From Prolixibacteraceae bacterium (GTDB lineage Bacteria > Bacteroidota > Bacteroidia > Bacteroidales > Prolixibacteraceae), in NCBI GenBank assembly GCA_017998095.1, contig JAGODU010000093.1, positions 1 to 16,400 on the forward strand: a DNA stretch of 16,400 bases, given 5' to 3'. The notes beneath the pieces are model-generated. The model searched no databases, was not told where the DNA came from, and saw only the letters and a list, made by a program, of their open reading frames with translations. This document shows, in pieces, positions 7,981 to 14,969 of this stretch. Position 1 is the stretch's first letter. The number at the start of each line of letters is the position of its first letter. A program made the position numbers and the translations under genes.

Positions 7981-9366
7981 ATGTTCGAAAAGGAAGTATA
8001 TATAAATAGGAGAAGCATTTTAAAAAGCACTATTAAACAAGGTCTGATTCTTTTGTTTGGAAATGATGAATCTCCAATGAATTATCCCGATAATCCCTAT
8101 TATTTCAGACAACACAGTACATTTCTTTATTATTTTGGATTGGATATTCCATCTCTTGCTGCACTTATTGATCTTGATAACGATACAGAAACTGTTTTTG
8201 GTGACGAACTTTCTTTGGACGACATCGTTTGGACAGGAATAAAACCTACAATTAAAGAACAATGCGAACAGGTAGGTGTTAATGAAGTCTTACCTATGGT
8301 CAGACTTTATACAATTCTTAGAGAGGCTTCAGCTTCCGACCGGCAAATACATATTTTACCTGCTTATCGTTACGAAAATAAAATAAAATTACTACGGCTT
8401 TTAAATATAAGACCGGATCAAATTTCTCTTAAATCTTCTGAAGAATTAGTTAAAGCAGTTATCAGCCAAAGAGAAATTAAAAGCATTGTTGAAATTGAAG
8501 AAATTGAAAAAGCGGTTAACTGGACTGTTGATATGCATGAAGCAGCTATTAAAGCAGCAAAACCGGGAATGAAGGAAGCTGAGATTTCTTCACTTGTTAC
8601 AAAGATTGTTCTTGATAGGGAAGGATACTTGTCTTTTCCTGTTATTGCTACTACTAAAGGCGAAATTTTACACAATCATTATTACGGCAATATTCTAAAA
8701 GAGGGCGATTTGTTTCTTTTGGATTGCGGAGCTGAAACTCCAATGCACTATGCCGGTGATTTAACTAGTACTTTCCCTGTTTCAGGAAAATTTTCTCAGA
8801 AACAAAAAGATTTGTATCAAATTGTCCTTAATGCTCATAATGGCTCTGCTTCAAAACTTGAACCCGGAATTCCTTTTAAATCAATTCATTTTGAGGCTGC
8901 CAGAATAATATTCGACGAGCTTAAAAATCTGGGACTTACTAAAGGAGATGCAGAAGAAGCTATTTCTGAAGGAGCACATGCACTTTTCTTCCCTACAGGA
9001 CTGGGCCATATGATGGGACTTGATGTTCACGATATGGAAGACCTTGGAGAAATAAATGTTGGATATAACGGAGAAGCAAAAAGTACTCAGTTTGGACTAA
9101 AATCTCTTAGATTGGCAAAAGAACTTAAAGCTGGGTTCGTTCTTACTATTGAACCCGGGATTTATTTCATTCCTGAACTTATTGACATCTGGAGCTCTGA
9201 AAAGAAATTTGACCAGTTTATAAATTATTCAAAAGTTAAAGAATACATTGGTTTCGGAGGAATAAGAATTGAACAGGATTATTTAATTACTAAAAATGGC
9301 TATCGTCTTCTTGGAAGAAAAAAACCAATGGAAATTAATGAAATAGAATCTCTTAGAGAGATTTAA
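7981..9366 (+). CDS. pepP: Xaa-Pro aminopeptidase (peptidase family M24B)
   Basis: This 461-residue cytosolic metallopeptidase removes an N-terminal residue that precedes proline. Residues 1 to about 170 resemble the aminopeptidase P N-terminal domain, including NPYYFRQHSTFLYYFGLDIP. The pita-bread catalytic domain follows. The five metal ligands of the family are visible: D248 (LLDCGAE), D260 (YAGDLTSTFP), H343 (GLGHMMGLDVHD), E391 (LTIEPGIYF) and E431 (GGIRIEQD). The first two aspartates are 12 residues apart rather than the 11 of the E. coli enzyme, a small insertion in the loop. There is no signal peptide. The ATG at 7981 is the first start after an AT-rich leader. The gene is divergent from the response regulator (183 nt between them) and convergent with a secreted peptidase gene, whose stop codon overlaps its own. 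Confidence 0.95.
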   Translation: MFEKEVYINRRSILKSTIKQGLILLFGNDESPMNYPDNPYYFRQHSTFLYYFGLDIPSLAALIDLDNDTETVFGDELSLDDIVWTGIKPTIKEQCEQVGVNEVLPMVRLYTILREASASDRQIHILPAYRYENKIKLLRLLNIRPDQISLKSSEELVKAVISQREIKSIVEIEEIEKAVNWTVDMHEAAIKAAKPGMKEAEISSLVTKIVLDREGYLSFPVIATTKGEILHNHYYGNILKEGDLFLLDCGAETPMHYAGDLTSTFPVSGKFSQKQKDLYQIVLNAHNGSASKLEPGIPFKSIHFEAARIIFDELKNLGLTKGDAEEAISEGAHALFFPTGLGHMMGLDVHDMEDLGEINVGYNGEAKSTQFGLKSLRLAKELKAGFVLTIEPGIYFIPELIDIWSSEKKFDQFINYSKVKEYIGFGGIRIEQDYLITKNGYRLLGRKKPMEINEIESLREI

Positions 9367-10679
9367 TCTTCATTTAGCCAGGTCTCCAGCATCATGTATA
9401 TGTCTGCCTTTTGTTTATAAGGCATTGCCCCAATCTTTATATTGTGATTGGCACCGGGAACAGTTATTTTTCTTGCTTCACTGTTTGGCTTTAACTTAAT
9501 TGCTGTTGCTGCCCAAGGATCAAATTCTCCATATATCAATAGAACATGCTTCCCATTGTTCAGAATAGACTTTTCTATTTGTTTAATTATACTTTTATCA
9601 TATTTCAAAAAGGTGTTATCGGGGATAAATATTTTATTCATAAACCCTTCTGCATCTTTTATCTTAAGATACTCTTTTAATGGTTTTACATTATATCCGT
9701 AGTGACCTAATTCTTTTGCGGCCTGAATGTAATAAGACCTGTAAGGTAAAGATCCTTCGTTTGAGAAGTAATCCGGATTCAATATGTTTAACAGGTATTT
9801 GAATTTTTTATTTATATCATCAGATGAAAGAGGTATTTCATTGCATTTGGATCCATATTGCCAGAAATAATATTCATATTCCAAAACCCAGTAATCAAGA
9901 ACCTCCTCTTTACTTATTTTAAAAGTAAGGTTTCTGGCATCGATCACTGAATCCAGTAACACCTGCATCGCATCTCTGTTTTTTAGAAAATCTTTCTGGA
10001 AATTATCAATCTTATCTCTGCATGCGGCACTCCCTACATTATCCAGAAATTTTTCCAGCCTTTTATCTTCTTTGTCATAATTAATCGCAGGAACATAGGC
10101 AATCCAAATATCAGCATCATCCGGGTAAAAGGTTTTATATGCAAGCGCATTTGTCCCTCCCTTGCTGCTTCCTGTAACAATCCATTTATTCTTATTGTCG
10201 TATATCCTTGAGAAAATCTTTTGAATCCGATGCAAATCAGCACAGGCATTTTTTACTGTTAAGTATTCCCATTTTGGATTATTGGGCATCGATTTTCCAA
10301 AATAACGGTGCTCAACTACAATTTGATTTCCTTCCAGAATCTTGCTTAATTCATTTATGTAATTGGGTTTTAGGGCATAATCGGCATTATAACCCTCGGT
10401 TACATATATTACCGGACTGTATTTGTTTAAATCAGACAGGATTACTCGTTGTGTAAATTTGCCATCAGAGGGGTTCTCATGATTCAAATATTGATCAATT
10501 AAAATCTCATAAGTCTCTTTAAAAAAAGGATAGTGGTTGACTTTTTGTATTGATTTTACTTCAGGAAATTCTTTAATCTTATCTAATAATTCACTCTCCT
10601 GTGCTTTTGCTAATACACAGAAGCCCAAGAAAAAACATATAAACCACGCCGATTTTTTAAAATTGAAATTTATTTTCAT
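9363..10679 (-). CDS. Secreted serine aminopeptidase, S37 (PS-10)-like alpha/beta hydrolase
   Basis: This 438-residue protein has an N-terminal signal peptide (basic start, hydrophobic core at about 10-24, probable cleavage after AKA or AKAQ near residue 27). The mature part is an alpha/beta hydrolase. VVEHRYFGKSMP (121-132) is shared by S28 and S37 peptidases. The nucleophile elbow is GSSKGG with Ser172. Likely triad partners are Asp387 in GEFDPWAATA and His412 in PGANHN. The EHRYFG, SKGG and GEFDPW set fits S37 tripeptidyl-aminopeptidase-like enzymes; S28 is the next candidate. It probably trims peptides in the periplasm or outside the cell. A purine-rich GGAGAGGAG abuts the ATG, unusually Shine-Dalgarno-like for this group. 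It is 131 nt downstream of kbl, with no clear promoter seen between them. Confidence 0.85.
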   Translation of the reverse strand: MKINFNFKKSAWFICFFLGFCVLAKAQESELLDKIKEFPEVKSIQKVNHYPFFKETYEILIDQYLNHENPSDGKFTQRVILSDLNKYSPVIYVTEGYNADYALKPNYINELSKILEGNQIVVEHRYFGKSMPNNPKWEYLTVKNACADLHRIQKIFSRIYDNKNKWIVTGSSKGGTNALAYKTFYPDDADIWIAYVPAINYDKEDKRLEKFLDNVGSAACRDKIDNFQKDFLKNRDAMQVLLDSVIDARNLTFKISKEEVLDYWVLEYEYYFWQYGSKCNEIPLSSDDINKKFKYLLNILNPDYFSNEGSLPYRSYYIQAAKELGHYGYNVKPLKEYLKIKDAEGFMNKIFIPDNTFLKYDKSIIKQIEKSILNNGKHVLLIYGEFDPWAATAIKLKPNSEARKITVPGANHNIKIGAMPYKQKADIYMMLETWLNED

Positions 10680-10810
10680 CTCCTCTCCATTTAAAAACTA
10701 AGCACAAGTTAAAAAAAATGAATGACAATTAAATAAATATCATGTCAAAACAATAGTCTTTAATATAGGATTTCTATTAATGAAGAAAATTATCATCAAA
10801 AAGGTTGATG

Positions 10811-11998
10811 TCAGATAAGTTCCAATTCTTTGCCAATCTTTTTAAAAGCCTGTATTGCCTTGTCTAATTGAGCTTTATTGTGAGAAGCTGAAATCTGAAC
10901 CCTTATTCTTGCTTTTGATTCAGGGACAACCGGATAGACAAACCCAATAACATAAATTCCTTCTTTTAATAATTGCTCAGCAAACTTAACAGCTAAAGGT
11001 GCATCATATATCATTACCGGAATAATTGCTGTTTCTCCGTCCAGAACATCAAAGCCAAGATTCTTGATTTCATTTCTGAAATAAATGGCATTGCTGATGG
11101 TCTTATTTCTTAAGGAGGTATCCTTTTCAATTATTTCCAACGCTTTTAAACTTGCCCCGACTGTGGCAGGCGAAACTGAATTTGAAAAAAGATATGGTCT
11201 GGACCTTTGTCGTAGCAAATCAACTATTTCTTTTTTTCCTGATGTAAATCCTCCATTACCACCACCAAGAGCCTTCCCGAAAGTTGAAGAGATGATATCA
11301 ACCCTTTCCTGAACTCCGCATCTTTCATGTGTTCCCCTTCCGGTTTCTCCGATATATCCGGTTGCATGACTGTCATCTACAGCTAAAAGAGAATTGTATT
11401 TTTCTGCTAAATCACAAATGTTATTCAAATCAGCAATGTCCCCGTCCATTGAAAATACGCCATCAGTAACTATCAGGCGATGTTTATATTTCTGAGTCTT
11501 TTTCAGAATTTCTTCAAGATCATCCATGTCCGAGTGTTTGTACCTGAACCTTTCAGCTTTGCATAATCTTACCCCGTCAATTATTGATGCATGATTCAAC
11601 TCATCTGATATTACTGCACAATCTGAACCAAGCAGTGGTTCAAATAAACCTCCGTTTGCATCAAAGGCAGCACAATATAAAATTGTATCTTCTGTACCCA
11701 GAAAGTCAGATACCTTTTTCTCTAATTCCTTGTGTATTTGTTGTGTGCCGCAAATAAACCTTACTGAAGATAAGCCAAATCCCCATTTTTCAATAGCCTC
11801 GCAAGCTGCCTTTTTTATCAGGGGATGATTACATAAACCCAAATAGTTATTTGAGCAGAAATTTAATACCTTCTGACCTGTAGATATAATTATTTCAGAA
11901 TCCTGTGGTGATATAATTATTCTTTCTTCTTTAAAAAGGCCATTTATTTTTAACCCTTCCAGAAAATTGCTTATTTCATTCTTTATCTCTCCAAACAT
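10811..11998 (-). CDS. kbl: Glycine C-acetyltransferase (2-amino-3-ketobutyrate CoA ligase)
   Basis: This 395-residue PLP enzyme of the alpha-oxoamine synthase family has full family length. It cleaves 2-amino-3-ketobutyrate with CoA to glycine and acetyl-CoA in the threonine dehydrogenase pathway. Visible marks are NNYLGLCNHP, DGVFSMDGDIADL, VDDSHATGYIGETGRGT, the PLP-binding lysine K242 in STFGKALGGGNGG, and a C-terminal YPVVPESKARIRVQISASH that separates KBL from the biotin and haem synthases of the same family. No threonine dehydrogenase gene lies beside it here. Upstream lie about 340 nt with a very long hairpin; no clear TAnnTTTG promoter was found in the 128 nt nearest to its start. 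The next gene on the same strand starts 131 nt beyond its stop codon. Confidence 0.96.
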   Translation of the reverse strand: MFGEIKNEISNFLEGLKINGLFKEERIIISPQDSEIIISTGQKVLNFCSNNYLGLCNHPLIKKAACEAIEKWGFGLSSVRFICGTQQIHKELEKKVSDFLGTEDTILYCAAFDANGGLFEPLLGSDCAVISDELNHASIIDGVRLCKAERFRYKHSDMDDLEEILKKTQKYKHRLIVTDGVFSMDGDIADLNNICDLAEKYNSLLAVDDSHATGYIGETGRGTHERCGVQERVDIISSTFGKALGGGNGGFTSGKKEIVDLLRQRSRPYLFSNSVSPATVGASLKALEIIEKDTSLRNKTISNAIYFRNEIKNLGFDVLDGETAIIPVMIYDAPLAVKFAEQLLKEGIYVIGFVYPVVPESKARIRVQISASHNKAQLDKAIQAFKKIGKELELI

Positions 11999-12126
11999 AT
12001 CGTTAAATTATTTGGGCTAATTTAATTGTTTAGTCTTTCAATAAATCTGATTTTTTGCATTAATGATGTAAAATTACTAAGGGAGATGGAGATTATTTCT
12101 TCTTGAAATAAATACTTACCTGAAAA
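11999..12126 (-). other. Leader region of kbl
   Basis: This AT-rich stretch lies between the kbl ATG and the long hairpin. It contains an inverted repeat at 12093-12111 (TTATTTC, 5-nt loop, GAAATAA). No full promoter match was found on the minus strand; the nearest to a -7 box are imperfect TAATTTTA and TATTTATT stretches. No ORF is credible here. Confidence 0.35.
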
Positions 12127-12212
12127 ACACCAGAGCCTTACCAAATACTAACCAAACACCATAAGCAAACTTTCTTATGGTATTTGGTTAGTATTTGGTA
12201 AGGCTCTGGTAT
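12127..12212 (-). repeat. 86-nt long hairpin (39-bp inverted repeat, 8-nt loop), possible terminator or structured RNA
   Basis: Left arm 12127-12165 and right arm 12174-12212 are complementary at 37 of 39 positions, with loop 12166-12173. The two mismatches (12128/12211 and 12157/12182) are C-A on the plus strand but G-U on the minus strand, so a minus-strand RNA would form an unbroken 39-bp stem. On that strand the stem ends in a run of five U (12127-12123), like an intrinsic terminator. Each arm carries the word TATTTGGT (or its complement) twice, 11 bp apart. No target-site duplication flanks the element. It could be a terminator, an RNase III substrate, a protein-binding array or a MITE-like relic. 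Confidence 0.85.
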
Positions 12213-12339
12213 GGATTAAATACATACCCATTGGTTTAATAAACTGAAATTTATTTTGATTAAAATTTTTTAATGCGATCATAATATTTTTGAAATCGCA
12301 AGCCAAAAATTTATCAAAATAGCTATTAGTAAATCCTTA
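12213..12339. other. AT-rich spacer between the long hairpin and the small ORF
   Basis: No ORF of note is present on either strand. Short inverted repeats are seen at 12208-12228 (GGTATG/CATACC) and 12274-12300 (TGCGAT/ATCGCA). A plus-strand TATTTTTG at 12285-12292 resembles a -7 box, but its nearest TTTG is 26 nt upstream, too far. Confidence 0.35.
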
Positions 12340-12350
12340 CTAATGAGCTA
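12316..12350 (-). terminator. Hairpin with U run overlapping the stop codon of the small membrane ORF
   Basis: Arms 12320-12332 and 12337-12350 pair over 13 bp with one bulged base (12345) and a 4-nt loop. On the minus strand the stem is followed by UUUU (12319-12316). The stop codon of the 30-codon ORF (12342-12340) lies inside the stem. The stem is AU-rich, so its strength is moderate. Confidence 0.55.
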
Positions 12351-12432
12351 TGTTGTTTTTGTGTGAAGCTGTAAGAAAAGATACTCCTACAGCTATTGCA
12401 AAAATTCCGAGTGCTATTATTATTGGTATCAT
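12340..12432 (-). CDS. Putative small single-span membrane peptide (30 residues)
   Basis: An ATG at 12432-12430 opens a frame ending at TAG 12342-12340. The peptide starts MIPIIIALGIFAIAVGVSFL and ends in a polar tail with SHKNN, that is, one hydrophobic helix of about 20 residues and a short basic/polar C-terminus. Support for a real gene: an exact TAAATTTG box with a near-TTTG element 20 nt upstream gives a short leader of about 20 nt, and a hairpin with U run sits exactly at its end. Against it: seven of its eight Ile codons are ATA, unlike neighbouring genes, and the opposite strand also carries a hydrophobic 40-codon frame over the same bases. I do not recognise the family. Small membrane subunits and type I toxin-like peptides have this shape, but no function should be assumed. 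Confidence 0.5.
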   Translation of the reverse strand: MIPIIIALGIFAIAVGVSFLTASHKNNIAH

Positions 12433-12455
12433 AACTGTAAGTTTAATTGTTTATT

Positions 12456-12487
12456 CAAATTTAAGACATTAACATCCTTAATACAAT
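12456..12487 (-). promoter_or_regulatory. Promoter for the small membrane ORF
   Basis: On the minus strand, TAAATTTG (12463-12456) matches TAnnTTTG exactly. An ATTG (12487-12484), one mismatch from TTTG, lies 20 nt upstream, the standard spacing. The expected transcription start is about 17-20 nt before the ATG at 12432. Confidence 0.55.
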
Positions 12488-12496
12488 ATTTGTTTA

Positions 12497-12512
12497 TTTG
12501 GTTTTGACCAAA
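12497..12512. promoter_or_regulatory. Inverted repeat between two divergent promoters, possible operator
   Basis: Perfect arms TTTGGT and ACCAAA flank TTTG. With the preceding TA, the left side reads TATTTGGT (12495-12502), the same word that occurs in the long hairpin. It lies 9 bp upstream of the -33 element of the small-ORF promoter and about 80 bp upstream of the gltX promoter. Its position suits a regulator site; none is proven. Confidence 0.4.
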
Positions 12513-12591
12513 CGCTATTTTATTTTGACGAAAGTTTATTTTCCTTTGATAAACGTAAATGATAATTTGCCTCCTATTCAATATATTATTT

Positions 12592-12623
12592 TTTGTCCTC
12601 AATAAATTGAAAGCTTATATTTG
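12592..12623 (+). promoter_or_regulatory. Promoter of gltX
   Basis: TTTG (12592-12595), a 20-nt spacer and TATATTTG (12616-12623) match the Bacteroidota housekeeping promoter (TTTG, N19-21, TAnnTTTG) without mismatch. Transcription should start near 12628-12632, 12-16 nt before the ATG at 12644. This argues against the in-frame TTG at 12626 as the start codon. Confidence 0.8.
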
Positions 12624-12643
12624 CATTGAAAAAATTCATCGAT

Positions 12644-14167
12644 ATGACACAAAAGAAAGTAAGAGTCAGGTTTGCACCAAGTCCAACAGGACCGCTTCAC
12701 ATGGGAGGAGTAAGAACAGCTTTGTTTAATTACTTATTTGCCAAGAAATATAATGGTGATTTTCTTCTTAGAATTGAAGATACTGATCAAACAAGATTTG
12801 TTCCGGGAGCTGAAGAATACATTATGGAATCTCTTGACTGGTGCGGAATCAAAGTTGATGAAGGAATCAGGGAAGGTGGGCCACATGGACCTTACCGTCA
12901 ATCTGAAAGGAAACATATTTATAAACAATACGCCGATTTATTAGTTGAAAACGGTGATGCTTATCTTGCTTTTGACACTCCTGAAGATCTTGAAATTCTT
13001 AGAAAGGAATATGAAGATAAGGGTGAAGCTTTCACTTATAATTCTTCAACGCGAATGATGATGAAGAATTCAATTTCTTTAAGTGAAAGTGAAGTACAAC
13101 AATTTTTGGAAGGTGGGGCAGGATATGTTATCAGATTCAAAATGCCCGACAATACTGATGTCTCTGAAGATGATTTGATCAGAGGCACTGTAACTTTCAA
13201 TACTGACAGACTGGATGATAAGGTTTTATTTAAGTCGGACGGGATGCCTACTTACCATCTTGCCAATGTTGTCGATGATCATTTAATGAAAATTTCTCAT
13301 GTAATCAGGGGGGAAGAATGGCTTTCTTCAATGCCCTTACATGTTTTGTTGTATCAGAAATTAGGCTGGGACAGACCACGGTTTGCTCATCTTCCATTGA
13401 TATTGAAACCTGTTGGAAAAGGAAAATTAAGCAAACGCGACGGAGATAAAATGGGATTTCCTGTTTTCCCTTTATTGTGGACTGACCCATTTACCGGCGA
13501 AGTTTCAAGAGGATACAGGGAAGATGGCTATTTCCCTGAAGCTTTCATTAATATGTTAGCCTTACTTGGCTGGAATCCGGGTACTGAACAGGAAATATTT
13601 TCTATAAGCGAATTGGTTGATGCGTTTGAAATTGAAAGAGTTGGAAAGTCAGGCTCAAAGTTTGACCCGGAAAAGACTAAATGGTTCAACCATCAATATA
13701 TGCAGATGAAGGATGATGTTCAGATTGCTGATTTGTTTAATATGTTTCTTTTACAAAAAGGTATTGAGGTTGATAAAGAATATGTTATTAAGGTAGTTTC
13801 ATTATTAAAGGAAAGGGCAACCTTTATTCCTGATTTATGGGAACAAGGTTATTACTTCTTTGAAACTCCCCTTTCCTATGATGAACAATCAGTGAAAAAA
13901 AGATGGAAAGAAGGGGTAAGTGAAATAATGACTGAAATCCTTGAATTCTTTAATGCATACAAATCCAATTGGGGAACCACAGAAATAAAAGAAGCTTTTT
14001 CTTCATTTGTTACTGAGAAGGGATGGGGTTTTGGAATTGTAATGAATGCCTTCCGTATATGTTTGGTTGGCGCTTCTATAGGACCTGATCTCTTTGTTAT
14101 CTGCGAGATGATAGGTAAGGATGAGACTATTACACGAATATCAAACGCAATTGAAAATATAAAATAA
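12644..14167 (+). CDS. gltX: Glutamyl-tRNA synthetase
   Basis: This 507-residue class I aminoacyl-tRNA synthetase attaches glutamate to tRNA-Glu in the cytoplasm. The N-terminus RFAPSPTGPLHMGGVRTALF contains the HIGH-type signature as HMGG (19-22), followed by LLRIEDTDQTR. The second signature, KLSKR, is at 261-265. The C-terminal anticodon-binding helical domain includes the EQEIFSISELVDAFEIERVGKSGSKFDPEKTKWFNHQYM segment that overlaps its start. The length is normal for a bacterial enzyme. An in-frame TTG 18 nt upstream would give a longer reading, but it lies at the predicted transcription start and adds residues foreign to the family, so the ATG is chosen. It has its own promoter upstream and an intrinsic terminator 8 nt after the stop codon, so it is probably monocistronic. 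Confidence 0.97.
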   Translation: MTQKKVRVRFAPSPTGPLHMGGVRTALFNYLFAKKYNGDFLLRIEDTDQTRFVPGAEEYIMESLDWCGIKVDEGIREGGPHGPYRQSERKHIYKQYADLLVENGDAYLAFDTPEDLEILRKEYEDKGEAFTYNSSTRMMMKNSISLSESEVQQFLEGGAGYVIRFKMPDNTDVSEDDLIRGTVTFNTDRLDDKVLFKSDGMPTYHLANVVDDHLMKISHVIRGEEWLSSMPLHVLLYQKLGWDRPRFAHLPLILKPVGKGKLSKRDGDKMGFPVFPLLWTDPFTGEVSRGYREDGYFPEAFINMLALLGWNPGTEQEIFSISELVDAFEIERVGKSGSKFDPEKTKWFNHQYMQMKDDVQIADLFNMFLLQKGIEVDKEYVIKVVSLLKERATFIPDLWEQGYYFFETPLSYDEQSVKKRWKEGVSEIMTEILEFFNAYKSNWGTTEIKEAFSSFVTEKGWGFGIVMNAFRICLVGASIGPDLFVICEMIGKDETITRISNAIENIK

Positions 14168-14174
14168 TAACATG

Positions 14175-14202
14175 CAGACTCTGAATTGAGTCTGTTTTTT
14201 TT
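14175..14202 (+). terminator. Intrinsic terminator of gltX
   Basis: Perfect 7-bp stem CAGACTC/GAGTCTG with a 6-nt loop (14182-14187), followed by eight T (14195-14202), 8 nt after the gltX stop codon. Confidence 0.9.
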
Positions 14203-14242
14203 ATATCTTAACAAAGATTAAAAGACTAAAAATTCCTGATTT

Positions 14243-14941
14243 ATGAAAAAGCTAATTTTATTAATAATTGTTCTGATATCAATTTCCGGATATGCTCAGG
14301 ATAATGTTGTTAAGCTTGGAGTTTTGGGGGCTGGGTACGGCGATTTTTCTTTGATTTATGAAAGAAAAGTTACTCCTAAAAGTGCTATTAATTTTACTGT
14401 TGGATACCTGAATCCTAATCTTAGTGTTCTTGATTGGTTTGAAGTTGATAATGCCAGTAGTGGGATGACACTTAGAGAGTTAAAGTCAGGATTTCATACT
14501 TCATTTGATTATAAGTTTTACCTTGGGAAAGAAGAAGCCACTAAAGGATTCTATATTGCTCCATATTTAAGGTTTATAAATTATAATAGTTTATTTTCTG
14601 ATGAAATTGTAGGTAAGGATTTTAATGTTGATGTGAAATTTAATAGTGCAGGTATTGGTTTTCAGATGGGTTATCATTGGATAGTTTATGAAAATATTTC
14701 TATTGACTGGTATTTCCTTGGAATTGAAGGCGCATATATGTGGCCTAAAGCAATTTATACAACCGGAGAATCAAATTTCGATTACAGCACTGTAAAAGGA
14801 TCTATTCAGGAATCGATTTCTTCTATCTGGTATTTTAGAAATAAACTGGTACAAACAACTAACAGAAACAATCAAACTGTTTGGATACCATCTTTTATAC
14901 CTCTTTTAAGAACAGGTATTTCAGTTGGTTATGCATTTTAA
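14243..14941 (+). CDS. Secreted beta-barrel-like outer membrane protein, paralogue 1
   Basis: This 232-residue protein has a clear signal peptide (MKK, hydrophobic core, cleavage after GYAQ near residue 19). The mature part alternates hydrophobic and polar residues in short strands, with aromatic-rich segments such as FHTSFDYKFYLGKE and GFYIAPYLRFINYNS, and ends in ISVGYAF. A terminal aromatic residue is typical of proteins inserted by the BAM machinery. The opening strand KLGVLGAGYGDFSLIYER is typical of the small barrels annotated as DUF3575-like in Bacteroidota. Its function is unknown; a structural or adaptive envelope role is possible. It lies 40 nt after the gltX terminator, so it must have its own promoter, although none with a good TAnnTTTG match was found. 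It is followed after 28 nt by a related gene. Confidence 0.8.
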   Translation: MKKLILLIIVLISISGYAQDNVVKLGVLGAGYGDFSLIYERKVTPKSAINFTVGYLNPNLSVLDWFEVDNASSGMTLRELKSGFHTSFDYKFYLGKEEATKGFYIAPYLRFINYNSLFSDEIVGKDFNVDVKFNSAGIGFQMGYHWIVYENISIDWYFLGIEGAYMWPKAIYTTGESNFDYSTVKGSIQESISSIWYFRNKLVQTTNRNNQTVWIPSFIPLLRTGISVGYAF

Positions 14942-14969
14942 TTTTTTTATCAATTATAAATTTTGCTAA

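Noticed and set aside
10794..10810. Terminator after kbl
   Set aside because: The stem is only 5 bp (CATCA/TGATG) and the following minus-strand sequence has no firm U run.
12127..12212. Insertion sequence or MITE
   Set aside because: No target-site duplication flanks the repeat, no transposase is near, and the loop is only 8 nt. It is kept as a repeat or terminator instead.
12626..12643. Six-codon N-terminal extension of gltX from a TTG
   Set aside because: The TTG lies at or before the transcription start predicted from a perfect promoter at 12592-12623, and glutamyl-tRNA synthetases begin at the ATG at 12644.
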